Notes: generated by a model not told the origin, from the sequence alone. A DNA stretch of 64,000 bases from Pseudobacteroides sp. (GCF_036567765.1 NZ_DATCTU010000004.1:62001-126000), one strand, 5' to 3'. Numbered from the stretch's first letter, positions 27,527-37,533 are shown. Numbers and translations: made by a program.

Positions 27527-29821
27527 CTATTCCAATGCCTGCCTGTTTGTACCGTCTGCTTTTATCCTGTAAAGCTTATCTCCGTCCGATGCATTTCTAT
27601 AGTAAATATAATTATCTACAATGTTTATATCAGGGTAATTATTATCCATTACGCTGTCCGCTGTTATTTTGGTCCTCTCGGTACCATCTGTTTTGATTTT
27701 ATATATGCTTTTCTGATCATATGCATTTATATAATATATCCAATCACCTACTATATGTTCATTATGCCTATACCAGAAGCTGGCTCCCCCATTGCTGCTA
27801 TGTACAAAACCTGCCGGCTCGTCAGAACAGATATCTACTCTGTTATTCCCGTTAAGATCTGATTTTACAAGTCTTCCCCCAATCCCATAATTAAAAACCT
27901 TATAATACATAGTTTCGCCTATAATATCAACCCATAAAGCGGAAACATCTGAATTAACTGTTGACTGGTTAGATCCATCCAGGTTCATTCTCCATATTTT
28001 ATTGTCTTTGATATAATAAATACTTTCCCCTGCTATTTCTATTTCATTTGCTTTTCCATCACCAAGTTTGCTCCTTGATGTACCATCAGTCTTTATTTTA
28101 TAAATATTATTCCCGTCAGTTTCGTTTATATAGTAGATCCAGTCACCGTGGAGCAGGATTTGATTCGCCTTATCACCGCCAACATTTGTTTTTTTACCGT
28201 CAAAAGATTTTTTAATTATGTTCTTTTTATCATTTATAAAAAAGTACTGATTATCCGTTACAATAGCATTTCTTTTCTCCCTGTTTTGCAAATCAAATAC
28301 AGCTCCATCAGTAGTACATTGAGGATATGCTTCCCTATCCCATATGTAATTAAGACCCATTTGTTTATCCGATAAATTGAAATAATAGTAAGTTATATCA
28401 CTTCTTCCGTTTTCAAGATCCCTGTCATCAAATGTCGGATCAACTTGGTAGTAAGCCCCATTTATTTTGACTATATTCCATGCGTGGAGTGTTCTTTTTG
28501 GGTCCACAGAGCCGTTTATGTTGTCAGTATTTCCTGTCACCATTATAGACTCGATGCCAACCCTGTTTAAAAGTAGCTGAAGTGACCTTGCATACCCGTC
28601 ACATACTGCACTATTTTCAATAAGTGCACCATAAACAGTATGTCTATTAGCAGGAATTGTATTTTTTTTAAAATTCTCCATATCATATCTTACATGGGTG
28701 ACAATATAATCGTGTAATGCCATCTCCTTTTCCAATTCTGTCATTTCAGGCTTTATTACATTGGCTATTATTTCTTTTACTTTATTTTCAAGCTTATTGT
28801 ACTTATCAAATAATTGTTGATCTATTTTGTCAGAATTTTTATAGTTGGTATAATCCTCGAAAATCAGCTTGTTAATATTTTTTAGTCCCTTTAAAATATT
28901 TATATCTGTAATTGGATTACCCGCAATATAAAGGTAATCCAGCTTCTTCATGTTGGCAAGGGGAGATATGTCAAAAATCTGATTGTAAGTCAGAACAAGA
29001 CCTCTCATGCCTGTTAATTCTTTAAGTGGACTTAAATCCTTCACGTGGTTTTCTTGAATCCAAACCACCGTTAATTTGGTTAAATACTTTAGCGGCGAAA
29101 TATCATACACCCTGTTTTTATCCATTTTGAGTGTTTTCAATTCTGTAAGTGAGCCTAGCTTCATAATATCCTTAACCTTATTCTCTATTAGGTTAAGTTC
29201 TGTAAGCCCTCTGAAATACTGCAAGCCTTCAATGTTAGTTATTCCTTTATTCTCAAGATTGAGTGTTTTAACTTTTTTGGCATCTGTGGTGGTAATACTT
29301 CCGGTTGTTTTTTTCAATGCTGCTCTAATTGCCGATTCCAACTTTGCATCTGAAAATTTGATCGCTTTAGGCGGTATTATACTTACTATTTTAGCTTTTT
29401 CTTCCCAATAAACGTCTGTTCCAAGGCTCTCAGCTATAAACCTTGTAGGAACCAATGTCCTGCCGCTTATCACCTTGGGCGGCACATCAATTTTGATAAG
29501 TTTGCCGTTTACATAAGCATTTTTATTGTTAATAGTAAGCTTAACAGTCTTTCCCTGTTTTTTTCCAATTACAGTCTTTGTTTTGTCATCCCATGTTACC
29601 GATGCACCAAGTCCTTCAAATATGACTCTCAAAGGCACCATAGTTCTTCCTGAAACAACAGTGGGTGCAACATCAAATGTCAAAAACTTTTCGTCAATAG
29701 CTACTTTAATACCATTATTACCGGTTTCGGCAAAAGCCTGTGATTTAAACACAATAAGGCTTGAGAATATCAATACTGCCAGAGCAGCACCGGAAATAAT
29801 TTTGATTCTGATATTTTTCAT
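27527..29821 (-). CDS. Secreted protein: stalk domain, LRR, transglutaminase-like, DUF5050
   Basis: About 764 residues. Order: signal peptide (about 1-31); a copper-amine-oxidase-N-type stalk domain (about 35-150), with the paired 'VVSGRTMVPLR' and 'VISGRTLVPTR' halves; a leucine-rich repeat array (about 165-340) of the internalin-like type; a transglutaminase-like domain (about 370-500) with Cys in VCDGYARSLQ, His in TLHAWN and Asp in VDPTFDD; and a C-terminal DUF5050 beta-propeller-like region (about 530-764) with repeated 'IYKIKTDGT' blocks. The triad appears intact, so it may be a peptidase or crosslinking enzyme on the cell surface. ATG 29821 has AGGGGAG upstream. No SLH or dockerin. Substrate unknown. 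Confidence 0.88.
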   Translation of the reverse strand: MKNIRIKIISGAALAVLIFSSLIVFKSQAFAETGNNGIKVAIDEKFLTFDVAPTVVSGRTMVPLRVIFEGLGASVTWDDKTKTVIGKKQGKTVKLTINNKNAYVNGKLIKIDVPPKVISGRTLVPTRFIAESLGTDVYWEEKAKIVSIIPPKAIKFSDAKLESAIRAALKKTTGSITTTDAKKVKTLNLENKGITNIEGLQYFRGLTELNLIENKVKDIMKLGSLTELKTLKMDKNRVYDISPLKYLTKLTVVWIQENHVKDLSPLKELTGMRGLVLTYNQIFDISPLANMKKLDYLYIAGNPITDINILKGLKNINKLIFEDYTNYKNSDKIDQQLFDKYNKLENKVKEIIANVIKPEMTELEKEMALHDYIVTHVRYDMENFKKNTIPANRHTVYGALIENSAVCDGYARSLQLLLNRVGIESIMVTGNTDNINGSVDPKRTLHAWNIVKINGAYYQVDPTFDDRDLENGRSDITYYYFNLSDKQMGLNYIWDREAYPQCTTDGAVFDLQNREKRNAIVTDNQYFFINDKKNIIKKSFDGKKTNVGGDKANQILLHGDWIYYINETDGNNIYKIKTDGTSRSKLGDGKANEIEIAGESIYYIKDNKIWRMNLDGSNQSTVNSDVSALWVDIIGETMYYKVFNYGIGGRLVKSDLNGNNRVDICSDEPAGFVHSSNGGASFWYRHNEHIVGDWIYYINAYDQKSIYKIKTDGTERTKITADSVMDNNYPDINIVDNYIYYRNASDGDKLYRIKADGTNRQALE

Positions 29822-29994
29822 TAATTTCTCCCCTCGTATAATATAAGCAGTCAAAAGATATTTCTTATGAGCTTAAGTTTCATTATATAGTTTAACATTT
29901 TACTCTGGTGCCTTCAATATATTGAATTCATAAGATTCATATTACATTATTTCACCATAGTATTCTCCATGCAATATCATAAAGTGTATCTTGA

Positions 29995-30306
29995 TTATAA
30001 TACAAAAAACAAACATAAGATAACATAGTCAATAATATAGCTTTCAGACTGCATTGTTACATAAAACATTGGATAAGTCTTGTTGTTTTTTAACTCTACT
30101 TTTTTAATGGTGATACTGTTTTGCTGCATAACTGACTTTACAGGATGGTTCCAATTTGCAATATCAGTAATTATTGTTATGGCAGTTGAACTCATTTGTG
30201 TTGCCGGGGGCGTTTCTAAAGATTGTGATTGTGTTATAAGCAAAGTCATAAGTTTTCCTATACAGGTTTTTCTATAGTGCTTACTTGTAACAATCCCATC
30301 CCTCAT
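29995..30306 (-). CDS. Doubtful small hypothetical protein
   Basis: A 103-residue frame with a good start signal (GGAGG six bases before ATG 30306), in the 660-bp gap between two large secreted-protein genes. The product has no clear signal peptide, is Thr/Ser-rich in the middle and ends in a hydrophobic stretch. The segment around KKVELKNNKTYP looks like part of a secreted beta protein, so this may be a decayed gene. I do not recognise it. The remainder of the gap (29822-29994, 30307-30487) shows no gene. Confidence 0.3.
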   Translation of the reverse strand: MRDGIVTSKHYRKTCIGKLMTLLITQSQSLETPPATQMSSTAITIITDIANWNHPVKSVMQQNSITIKKVELKNNKTYPMFYVTMQSESYIIDYVILCLFFVL

Positions 30307-30487
30307 AATAACCTCCACAAATCTACACTCTTTCAAATACATACCACTAGTTAAGGTGAAATCATAGCTGGGTTAAATTGTATTGCTTCGGGTGCAACCA
30401 AACAAAAACAAGGCTTTTATTGTATAACTTTCCTATATATAAGCAATTTCTATTCGTATGAAGAAAACATCTATTGTATCTTATTTA

Positions 30488-33400
30488 CTAAAATAATACT
30501 TTAGGGTAGCTTTCAGCCGATTCATTAAAGTGTTTTGCCATAATGATTACATCTAAAATATTAATAGCAGAATTGTTGTCAAAATCTATGCCTGCTGAAT
30601 ATGAAGGATCTCCTTTATAAGAATTGAAGGCTTTTGCAATTTTAATTATGTCTTTAATATTTATAGCATTATCTTTTGATTCTTCCGTGTCTCCAGCCCA
30701 CATCTCTATTGGCAAAAACGATGTGGACAATGAGATGTTATCATTTACAATAACATTATTGATTTCCCTTTTTAGATAATTGTCTTTTGTTATTTCAATA
30801 TCATATACCTTATCTGACTTAGGTATATTTGTAATCTCAAAGTATCCATTTTCATCTGAGATAGCTGAACTCTGTGTACCTTGCAACAATACTTTAAATC
30901 CTGCTTTTAAAGGGTTTGGTGAATTATCAACAAAATCAGGCATCACGTATCCCGTTAATTTCAAGGTGTCCTGTTCCAGGGCGTTACTGATTGTAAGGGT
31001 ATAATTCCCAATCGGAATTGTTGCATTATCATTTATGGCAATATAACAAATATCATATGCTGAAAGATTGCAGCTGGCTGTATTGGCATCTACAATGGTA
31101 TAACTTTGAGGTGATTCATATGTATTATAAAACTTCACCTTAGAAGCAATATTAGTGTCAAGTTTAAAATAGTAAGTACCGGTTGAAGAAGGAATAAATT
31201 TCAAAATATCAACATCATCTGAATATTCAATTTTTACATTGGTATTACCTATTTTAACCAAAGAACTGTCATACAGAGAATTACCATAATCATCAACAAT
31301 TAGCCCGTTTACAGAAATACTATAATTAAGTTCACTTTTTGTATTGTGGTGACTGGATATGCTTAAATAGTAAGTCTTATTGGGCAAAAGATTATAATAT
31401 GGTTTGGCAGCATCAACATTAAATGCGGATTTGGCAACCATATTATAATGTTCATCATAAAGAGCTATATCAATCAAATTTGTACAATTTAGCGACAATG
31501 AATAATAGCCTTTTTCATTAGTTGTAAAACTGAAAAAATCCTTATCGTAATAATAATCTATTTTTCCATCTGTAATCTTTCCGATTTCCAATGTTTTTGA
31601 AAGGCTTGGCGTATTTTCAATATCGTCTATAATTGGTCCTCTTATTGTGAATGAATAATTAAATAGTGAAAATTCATTATTGCTATTTACATAAATATAA
31701 TATTTAATACCTTTGTTTAAAGAAAAATAAGCTTTATTAGAACTATAGTCTCCATAAGTTTTATCTACACAAGTACCATTTGAATCTACTATTTCTATGT
31801 TTGGATTAGGTGAATCATTGTATATATAGGAGGTTATTTTAAAGCTATCTAAACAGTATATTCCCGTAATAGACGGTTCCAATACAAAATAGTCATAATC
31901 CGGAACATTATTAATACTGCCCTTAACCTCTTTATCCAATTGTATTTCCATAGCTGACTCTTGAGAATCACCATAATCATCCACAATCGGTCCCTCAAGT
32001 GCAAATGAATAGTTAAAAGATGAGTAGTATTCAGGATTTTTTATATAAATATAATATGTTTCATCTTCTACCATATTTATATATGCTCTTTTCCTTCCAT
32101 TGTAATCATACTTAGGATAAACATTACCACTGCTTGAACTAACAACTATCAAAACATTGCTTATGTATATATAATCATTTCCAAAACTACTTCTCTGTGC
32201 ATAAAAATTATCAATGTAGTATGTACCAGACTCAGAAGGCTTAAAACAGAAATAGTCAATGTCGCACAAAATATCTGCAAAACCCTTAATCTGACTTCCC
32301 GATTGAATTTCCTTCGCTGTTTTCATTGAATCTCCATAATCATCGGTGCTGGATAGTTTTATAGAAAATGAGTAATTGCTTTTTGAATAAAGACTTGTAA
32401 CAGCGATATAATATATGGTATCCTCTTCCAATGCGAAATAATCATTGGAACCGTTAGTTATAATTGTAAACTTTTCACCATCTTCATTATAAACATTAAA
32501 AGAATCTCTACCTACAGTCGAGCTATCCATATAATACATACCGTTAATTGTAGATCTGAAGCTGAAATAATCAATATCGTTATTATAATTCACACTGCCT
32601 TGAACATTTTCATTTAGTCCTATTTCCCTTGCGGCTGCTTTCGTATTGCCATAATCATCTTCAATAGGCCCTTTCAGTAATATGTAGTAATTAAATATTA
32701 GAGGCATGTTATAGCCTGTTGCAACAGAAATATAATAAGTATGATCTTTTTCCATATAATAAGCTTTTAAATAATCGCTGTAACGGCTTAACACTTTGCC
32801 CTCTTCATCATAAAAAATAACTCCGTCAATTGGACGTGTATAATTTCGAACATAATCCTCTATTTGGTAATTTTCAATGTAGTACAATCCATCTTTTGTT
32901 GGCTTAAAACTGAAATAATCAATGTCATTTAAGCTTATATACCCTTCAACAGGGCTGTCTAACTGAATTTTGGAAGCAGATCCCATTGTATTACCATGAT
33001 CATCAATAATTGGCCCTCTAAGAATATAAGAATAGCAGAAAGTTTTATTAACGTAATTATCATTTGAGATTGATATATAGTAGGTTTTGCCGCTTTCCAG
33101 AAAATATGAATAAAGGGAACGGTATAAATTCATTTGTACGCTTTGTCCATTCTCATCATAAAATTTCAGAACATTGCCTATTCCTATATTATCACCGTCA
33201 TATGATGAGAATTTATCGATGTAATAATAACCTTCAGCAGAGGGAGTAAAACTGAAATAGTCCCTATCAGGATAGCTCTCTATTTCACCTTCTATAAAAC
33301 TGTTTAATTTTATTTCCTGTGCATTTTCTTTTAAATCACCAAAATCATCAACTAGCGGACCTTTTAACAAGAAAGAATAATCACATGCCGAGTAGGTATT

Positions 33401-35206
33401 ATAGCCGGATGCAAATATATAATACTTGATATTTTTCTTTAAATTGAACTGTGTATTTGAGTTATGGGAATAAGTGTTGATACTTTCATTATTCTCATCT
33501 ATAATAATAAAACCTGTATTATTATCAGATTCTATATAATATGCTCCGTCATCTGAAGGTACAAAGCTAAAGCAGTCTTTGTCGTTATAATAATTAAATT
33601 TAGCATTCACTTTTGTATCGAGTAGGATCTCTTGGGAAGACTCCTTAGTATTACCGAAATCATCATTGGTGATTCCTTTAAATCCAAATGAATATTTAAA
33701 ATATAAGTTAATGTTGTTATTATTAATGGAAATGAAATACTTATTACCCTTGGAAAAATAAAAATACGCGTTTGAGTTGTTTTGAAAACTTGGATATATA
33801 TTTTTGTTATTGGCATCACAAACCCATAAAACATTCTCTAACTTTGGTGTGACACCACTCTCGCATTTTTCCAATATAGTAAAGTTTTCTATTTGATATG
33901 CCCCATCCTCTGTAGGTCTAAATATGAAATAGTCTTTGTCATTTATATACTCTGCAGTTCCTACAATTTGTTTATCCACTTGTATTTCATGGGCAGATTC
34001 TTTTGTATTTCCAAAATCATCTTCCAATGGCCCTTTAAGCGTAAATGAATAATTGTATAAAACGGGAATATAGCTTGTTGATATGGAGATATAGTATGTT
34101 TTATCCTTAGATAAATAAAAATGTTTTTTCAAATTTGTGACATCATTATTTATGCTTAAATAATTGCTGTTAGAATCAAAAACACTGATTGTATCGTATC
34201 TTATGATATTATTACCGCTGACATCATATGCAGAAAAATTATAAACGTAGTATTCGCCATCTCTTGAAGGCTTGAAGGAAAAAATGTCTTTATCGTAGCT
34301 ATGGCTGATACTTCCTTTAACTTCATCATCCAATTGAATATCCTGTGCTGTTTCTTGTGAATCTCCAAAATCATCAATTATAGGTCCTTCTATTTGAAAA
34401 TTATATGAGTAAGGATATGGTAAAATATAATTTCTGCTGACTCTAAAATAGTATGTGTCATTATCATTTAGAATAATAAAATTATCCGCAGTAGGGACAT
34501 ATGTGCCTCTATTATCATATATATTCAAATAATAGTTATTAGAGTCAAGATTTGAATTTATTTTATATGCACCTTTTTTAGAGGGCGTAAACTTAAAACA
34601 ATCTACATCAGTATCATTTAATAGGTTTCCTGTAATTAACTGATCAATTACGATCTCTTTTGCATTTGCAAAGTCATTGCCGACATCATCAATCTTACAT
34701 GCAACACTAACTGTGTAATCCACTGGTTTCTGATGAGTACTTTTAATTTTTATAAAATACCTGTTTTTTTTCAAAGCATGAACGCCAAGAGTTAAAGATC
34801 CATTTCCATGCCTTTCATCACAATCAATCTCATTTTCTGATATATCCAATATACTTGCCGTAACACAATCGCTGTATTTTATTGTAACAGCAGCGTCTAC
34901 ATCTATGTCAGTAGAAAAACAAAATATGTCTGCAGGATCAGAGCTATTAATCTTTCCTGTTGTATGAATGTCTGTAGAGATAGTGAAGGCACTGGAAATA
35001 TCGTCTCCATAATCATCGGGTTCACTTTTTGCTGGAGTTGGAGTAATTGTCGGAATAGGTGAGGAATAAACTGCATTAACCACGGTAGGAGGTTCTGTAG
35101 TTGGTGTAATTTGCGAATTAATTGAGAAACTCATATTATAGTTCATCATCAGTAGACAAACTGCAGAGAAAATGCATAAACTCTTTTTAATCCCTTTAAC
35201 TATCAT
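30488..35206 (-). CDS. Dockerin protein with twelve PPC-like repeats
   Basis: Secreted 1572-residue protein. Signal peptide (about 1-28), a short Pro/Thr linker (about 33-65), then twelve tandem beta-domain repeats of roughly 105-120 residues (about 66-1395). Most repeats open with DD-Y/F-G-D/N, then an EIxLD...GxI strand, DxDxFSFxPS and YYI, as in PPC/DVUA0089-type domains. A carboxypeptidase-regulatory-like fold follows (about 1400-1490, NGYFEITNIP), then a C-terminal dockerin (about 1495-1560) with AINIKDIIKIAKAF and AINILDVIIMAKHF. The dockerin has the F-ending helices of type II-like dockerins; the first calcium loop has an insertion. No catalytic domain is seen. It probably binds a cohesin, perhaps a surface one. 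ATG 35206 has AGGGGAG upstream. The role of the repeats is unknown. Confidence 0.88.
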   Translation of the reverse strand: MIVKGIKKSLCIFSAVCLLMMNYNMSFSINSQITPTTEPPTVVNAVYSSPIPTITPTPAKSEPDDYGDDISSAFTISTDIHTTGKINSSDPADIFCFSTDIDVDAAVTIKYSDCVTASILDISENEIDCDERHGNGSLTLGVHALKKNRYFIKIKSTHQKPVDYTVSVACKIDDVGNDFANAKEIVIDQLITGNLLNDTDVDCFKFTPSKKGAYKINSNLDSNNYYLNIYDNRGTYVPTADNFIILNDNDTYYFRVSRNYILPYPYSYNFQIEGPIIDDFGDSQETAQDIQLDDEVKGSISHSYDKDIFSFKPSRDGEYYVYNFSAYDVSGNNIIRYDTISVFDSNSNYLSINNDVTNLKKHFYLSKDKTYYISISTSYIPVLYNYSFTLKGPLEDDFGNTKESAHEIQVDKQIVGTAEYINDKDYFIFRPTEDGAYQIENFTILEKCESGVTPKLENVLWVCDANNKNIYPSFQNNSNAYFYFSKGNKYFISINNNNINLYFKYSFGFKGITNDDFGNTKESSQEILLDTKVNAKFNYYNDKDCFSFVPSDDGAYYIESDNNTGFIIIDENNESINTYSHNSNTQFNLKKNIKYYIFASGYNTYSACDYSFLLKGPLVDDFGDLKENAQEIKLNSFIEGEIESYPDRDYFSFTPSAEGYYYIDKFSSYDGDNIGIGNVLKFYDENGQSVQMNLYRSLYSYFLESGKTYYISISNDNYVNKTFCYSYILRGPIIDDHGNTMGSASKIQLDSPVEGYISLNDIDYFSFKPTKDGLYYIENYQIEDYVRNYTRPIDGVIFYDEEGKVLSRYSDYLKAYYMEKDHTYYISVATGYNMPLIFNYYILLKGPIEDDYGNTKAAAREIGLNENVQGSVNYNNDIDYFSFRSTINGMYYMDSSTVGRDSFNVYNEDGEKFTIITNGSNDYFALEEDTIYYIAVTSLYSKSNYSFSIKLSSTDDYGDSMKTAKEIQSGSQIKGFADILCDIDYFCFKPSESGTYYIDNFYAQRSSFGNDYIYISNVLIVVSSSSGNVYPKYDYNGRKRAYINMVEDETYYIYIKNPEYYSSFNYSFALEGPIVDDYGDSQESAMEIQLDKEVKGSINNVPDYDYFVLEPSITGIYCLDSFKITSYIYNDSPNPNIEIVDSNGTCVDKTYGDYSSNKAYFSLNKGIKYYIYVNSNNEFSLFNYSFTIRGPIIDDIENTPSLSKTLEIGKITDGKIDYYYDKDFFSFTTNEKGYYSLSLNCTNLIDIALYDEHYNMVAKSAFNVDAAKPYYNLLPNKTYYLSISSHHNTKSELNYSISVNGLIVDDYGNSLYDSSLVKIGNTNVKIEYSDDVDILKFIPSSTGTYYFKLDTNIASKVKFYNTYESPQSYTIVDANTASCNLSAYDICYIAINDNATIPIGNYTLTISNALEQDTLKLTGYVMPDFVDNSPNPLKAGFKVLLQGTQSSAISDENGYFEITNIPKSDKVYDIEITKDNYLKREINNVIVNDNISLSTSFLPIEMWAGDTEESKDNAINIKDIIKIAKAFNSYKGDPSYSAGIDFDNNSAINILDVIIMAKHFNESAESYPKVLF

Positions 35207-35444
35207 ATTTTTCTCCCCTTTTTATTCTGGGAATAGTTAAAGAAAAATTCTATTCATAAAGGTAAGCAGAAGTTTTAATATATGATATAAAATAAATAAA
35301 ATGGCTTTTAAATCCTATGTAGAATATGAATGATATCTAAAGTATTCCCTAACAAATATGAAATTAAATCTTTTATTAGATAAATTTTATCATTTATATA
35401 CATAAATATCAACTAAATGTAAAAGCTTTCAATCATCAAGGGTA

Positions 35445-35531
35445 ATGCTTTGGGAATTGGATGTACATAAAGCAAGGATAACCGCATGTATTGTAACACC
35501 AGAAGGAAAAGAAAAAAATATCGAGCGGTAA
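35445..35531 (+). pseudogene. Remnant of an IS110-family transposase N-terminus
   Basis: A 28-codon frame reads ...LDVHKARITACIVTPEGKE... before a stop. IS110-family (DEDD) transposases begin with a 'GIDVHK...' segment containing the first catalytic Asp, followed by a strand like this and a 'P-x-G-K/E' turn. The fragment stops at the terminator stem and no further transposase sequence follows. It is too short to be functional; the assignment is from motif memory. Confidence 0.45.
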
Positions 35532-35568
35532 AGTTTATATCAATTATGAAACTTTACCGCTCGATATT
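35517..35568 (-). terminator. Intrinsic terminator of the NfeD-SPFH operon
   Basis: Perfect 20-bp arms (35517-35536 and 35549-35568; AATATCGAGCGGTAAAGTTT) with a 12-base loop. On the minus strand the stem is followed by TTTTTCTTTT. It lies 31 bp past the SPFH stop codon. Confidence 0.85.
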
Positions 35569-35598
35569 TATAATTTATGCCTGCTATGACTAAAATCG

Positions 35599-36531
35599 TC
35601 AATCATCAATTCCCTTTTTCTCTAATAGCTCAGTTAAGGAAGTCGCCAGCCCGGCCAATCCCTGTATTTCTGAAGGGATAATAATCTTGGTTGCTTTGCC
35701 GTCTGCGGCTTTTGCAAATGCTTCAAGACCTTTTAGTGCTATAACTGCTTGAATTGGGTTGGCTTGGTTAAGCATTTTCAAACCTTCTGCTGTAGCCTGT
35801 TGAACTTTTAATATTGCTTCAGCTTCACCTTCAGCTTCTTTTATTTGTGCTTCCTTCTGAGCTTCAGCTTTTAATATTGCAGATTGCTTGGCAGCTTCGG
35901 CATTAAGTATTGTAGCTTCCTTCTGACCTTCGGCAACAAGTACTGCAGACTTTTTTTCACCTTCGGCACGAAGTATGGATTCTCTTCTTTCTCTTTCTGC
36001 CTTCATCTGCTTTTCCATAGCATCCTGTATTTCTCTTGGAGGAATAATATTTTTTAATTCAACACGGTTGATTTTAATACCCCAAGGATCGGTAGCTTCA
36101 TCGAGAATGGCCCTCATCTTTGTGTTAATTGTATCACGCGATGTCAATGTCTGGTCAAGTTCAAGGTCACCGATAATATTTCTCAATGAAGTAGCAGTAA
36201 GATTTTCAATTGCTGCCATTGGATTGTTTACACCATATGCGTACATTTTAGGGTCGGTGATTTGAAAATATACTACAGTATCAATTTGCATTGTTACATT
36301 GTCCTTTGTAATTACCGGTTGTGGTGCGAAGTCTACAACATTTTCCTTTAAAGAAACTCTTTTTGCTACCTTGTCTATTAAAGGAATTTTTACATGGAGG
36401 CCAACCTGCCATGTAGTCATATACGCTCCCAATCTTTCAATTACGTAGGCATTAGCCTGAGGTACAATTCTAACATTTGAAACCACGAGTATCAATAATA
36501 TAATAGCAAAACTAATAATTACCCATTCCAT
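35599..36531 (-). CDS. SPFH/band 7 (stomatin-like) membrane protein
   Basis: A 310-residue stomatin/QmcA-type protein. An N-terminal transmembrane helix (about 3-20) is followed by the band 7 domain (about 22-180, with QANAYVIERLGAY) and an Ala/Glu/Lys-rich coiled coil (about 185-260) of 'AEGQKEA/AEAQKEA' blocks. Such proteins form large ring assemblies in membrane microdomains and are usually paired with NfeD, as here: NfeD ends 64 bp upstream. ATG 36531 has AAGGGGG upstream. Terminated by the hairpin at 35517-35568. Confidence 0.94.
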   Translation of the reverse strand: MEWVIISFAIILLILVVSNVRIVPQANAYVIERLGAYMTTWQVGLHVKIPLIDKVAKRVSLKENVVDFAPQPVITKDNVTMQIDTVVYFQITDPKMYAYGVNNPMAAIENLTATSLRNIIGDLELDQTLTSRDTINTKMRAILDEATDPWGIKINRVELKNIIPPREIQDAMEKQMKAERERRESILRAEGEKKSAVLVAEGQKEATILNAEAAKQSAILKAEAQKEAQIKEAEGEAEAILKVQQATAEGLKMLNQANPIQAVIALKGLEAFAKAADGKATKIIIPSEIQGLAGLATSLTELLEKKGIDD

Positions 36532-36580
36532 TCTTAAATCCCCCTTATTTGTTATATATAGTTATCTATTGCTATTCATT

Positions 36581-36610
36581 GTTTTTCATTGTTTTTCATT
36601 GTTTTTCATT
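36581..36610. repeat. 10-bp tandem repeat across the nfeD stop codon
   Basis: Three exact copies of GTTTTTCATT (36581-36610), with a diverged fourth (GCTATTCATT, 36571-36580). The nfeD stop codon (36596-36598) lies inside the array. Because the unit is not a multiple of three, copy-number change would alter the C-terminus. Confidence 0.85.
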
Positions 36611-37060
36611 CTTATTTATATCTGAAGACTTTTTTACAAATAGTTTAACACCTGATATTTCCTGAACTTCCACTAATTCATCCAATTCGATTATTTTATC
36701 GTCTGTTGAACGTGCAGTCCATATCTGACCTCGTATCTTTACCTGACCGGTACTGTTTACAGGATCAATTTTTTCTACAACAATACCCTTATCTCCAATT
36801 ATCCTGTCAGCATTGGTTTTTTCTTTTCTCACATAAAGGAACTTTTTAATTAAAGGTTTTGTAAAATAAAGCATCAAAGCCGACACGATGACAAATATAA
36901 CAACCTGATAAATAAACGGAATGCCAAAAAGTGCAGAAATCATCGCAGCTACAGCACCTATTGCAAACCATAATGTTATAAGATTTAAGGATGATGCTTC
37001 AATAACACCGAGTACTACAGCAATTATCAACCACAAAACTGGTAATGGAATTTTATCCAT
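36596..37060 (-). CDS. NfeD family membrane protein (short form)
   Basis: A 154-residue NfeD1b-type protein: three or four transmembrane helices (about 5-75) followed by a soluble OB-fold domain (about 90-145, KGIVVEKIDPVNSTGQVKIRGQIWTA). It lacks the N-terminal ClpP-like protease domain of long NfeD. It acts with the adjacent SPFH protein in membrane microdomain organisation, by family precedent. ATG 37060 has GGGGGGAG upstream. A 10-bp tandem repeat crosses its stop codon. A dispersed 39-nt repeat lies 84 bp upstream. Confidence 0.92.
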   Translation of the reverse strand: MDKIPLPVLWLIIAVVLGVIEASSLNLITLWFAIGAVAAMISALFGIPFIYQVVIFVIVSALMLYFTKPLIKKFLYVRKEKTNADRIIGDKGIVVEKIDPVNSTGQVKIRGQIWTARSTDDKIIELDELVEVQEISGVKLFVKKSSDINKNEKQ

Positions 37061-37143
37061 ACTCTCCCCCCTTTTCTAAAATTATTGCAATACATTTTCC
37101 TTTATTCCTATGTTGCAAAAATTTATTTTCATTAAACAAAGTT

Positions 37144-37208
37144 GCTTGCAATTTTGCAATATTGGTCGTTGTCGTGAGAAATCGTGGTGTTGAGAACACC
37201 ATAATTTC
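37144..37208 (+). repeat. Dispersed repeat, copy R1
   Basis: The 39-nt core 37144-37182 begins GCTTGCAATTTTGC and ends TCGTTGTCGTGAGAAAT. It matches R2 at 35 of 39 positions and R3 at 32 of 39, without gaps. The core is followed by a GGTGTT-GAG-AACACC hairpin and ACCATAATTTC, which R3 partly shares. Confidence 0.8.
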
Positions 37209-37533
37209 ATAGACATGAATAAATGCATTTGCTTCATAAATTCTATTTCAAAATAAAGATTATAAATTACTAAACTCAAACTTTGCCCACGAGAAAAGTC
37301 ATCTAGGCCTTGAAAATCAATAATTATAGGTCAATAAATATGGAAGCATCATCAACCAAAAATAATGCAGTAATACAAAACAAGAAAGGTATGCCTATAC
37401 ACATTTTATCAGAAAAAATAGAAAATGAAAAGACCTTATAAAACAATGACAGAACAGAATTATTCGTCAGTTATATTATGGTATTATGTCACAAATTCAA
37501 CTTTACATAATCTTATGTTATAATCATAACCGG

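Larger units (their letters stand above)
35207..35598. other. Intergenic region with IS110 trace and a terminator
   Basis: Positions 35207-35400 are AT-rich and should hold the promoter of the dockerin gene, though no convincing boxes were picked. Positions 35445-35531 carry an IS110-like remnant. Positions 35517-35568 form the terminator of the NfeD/SPFH operon. Confidence 0.6.

Noticed and set aside
30488..35206. CRISPR-like or DNA-level tandem repeat array
   Set aside because: The periodicity is at protein level (about 110 residues) and units are diverged; no short direct repeats with spacers exist.
37082..37279. 65-residue minus-strand frame before nfeD
   Set aside because: Covers repeat R1, lacks a ribosome site, and has no recognisable content.
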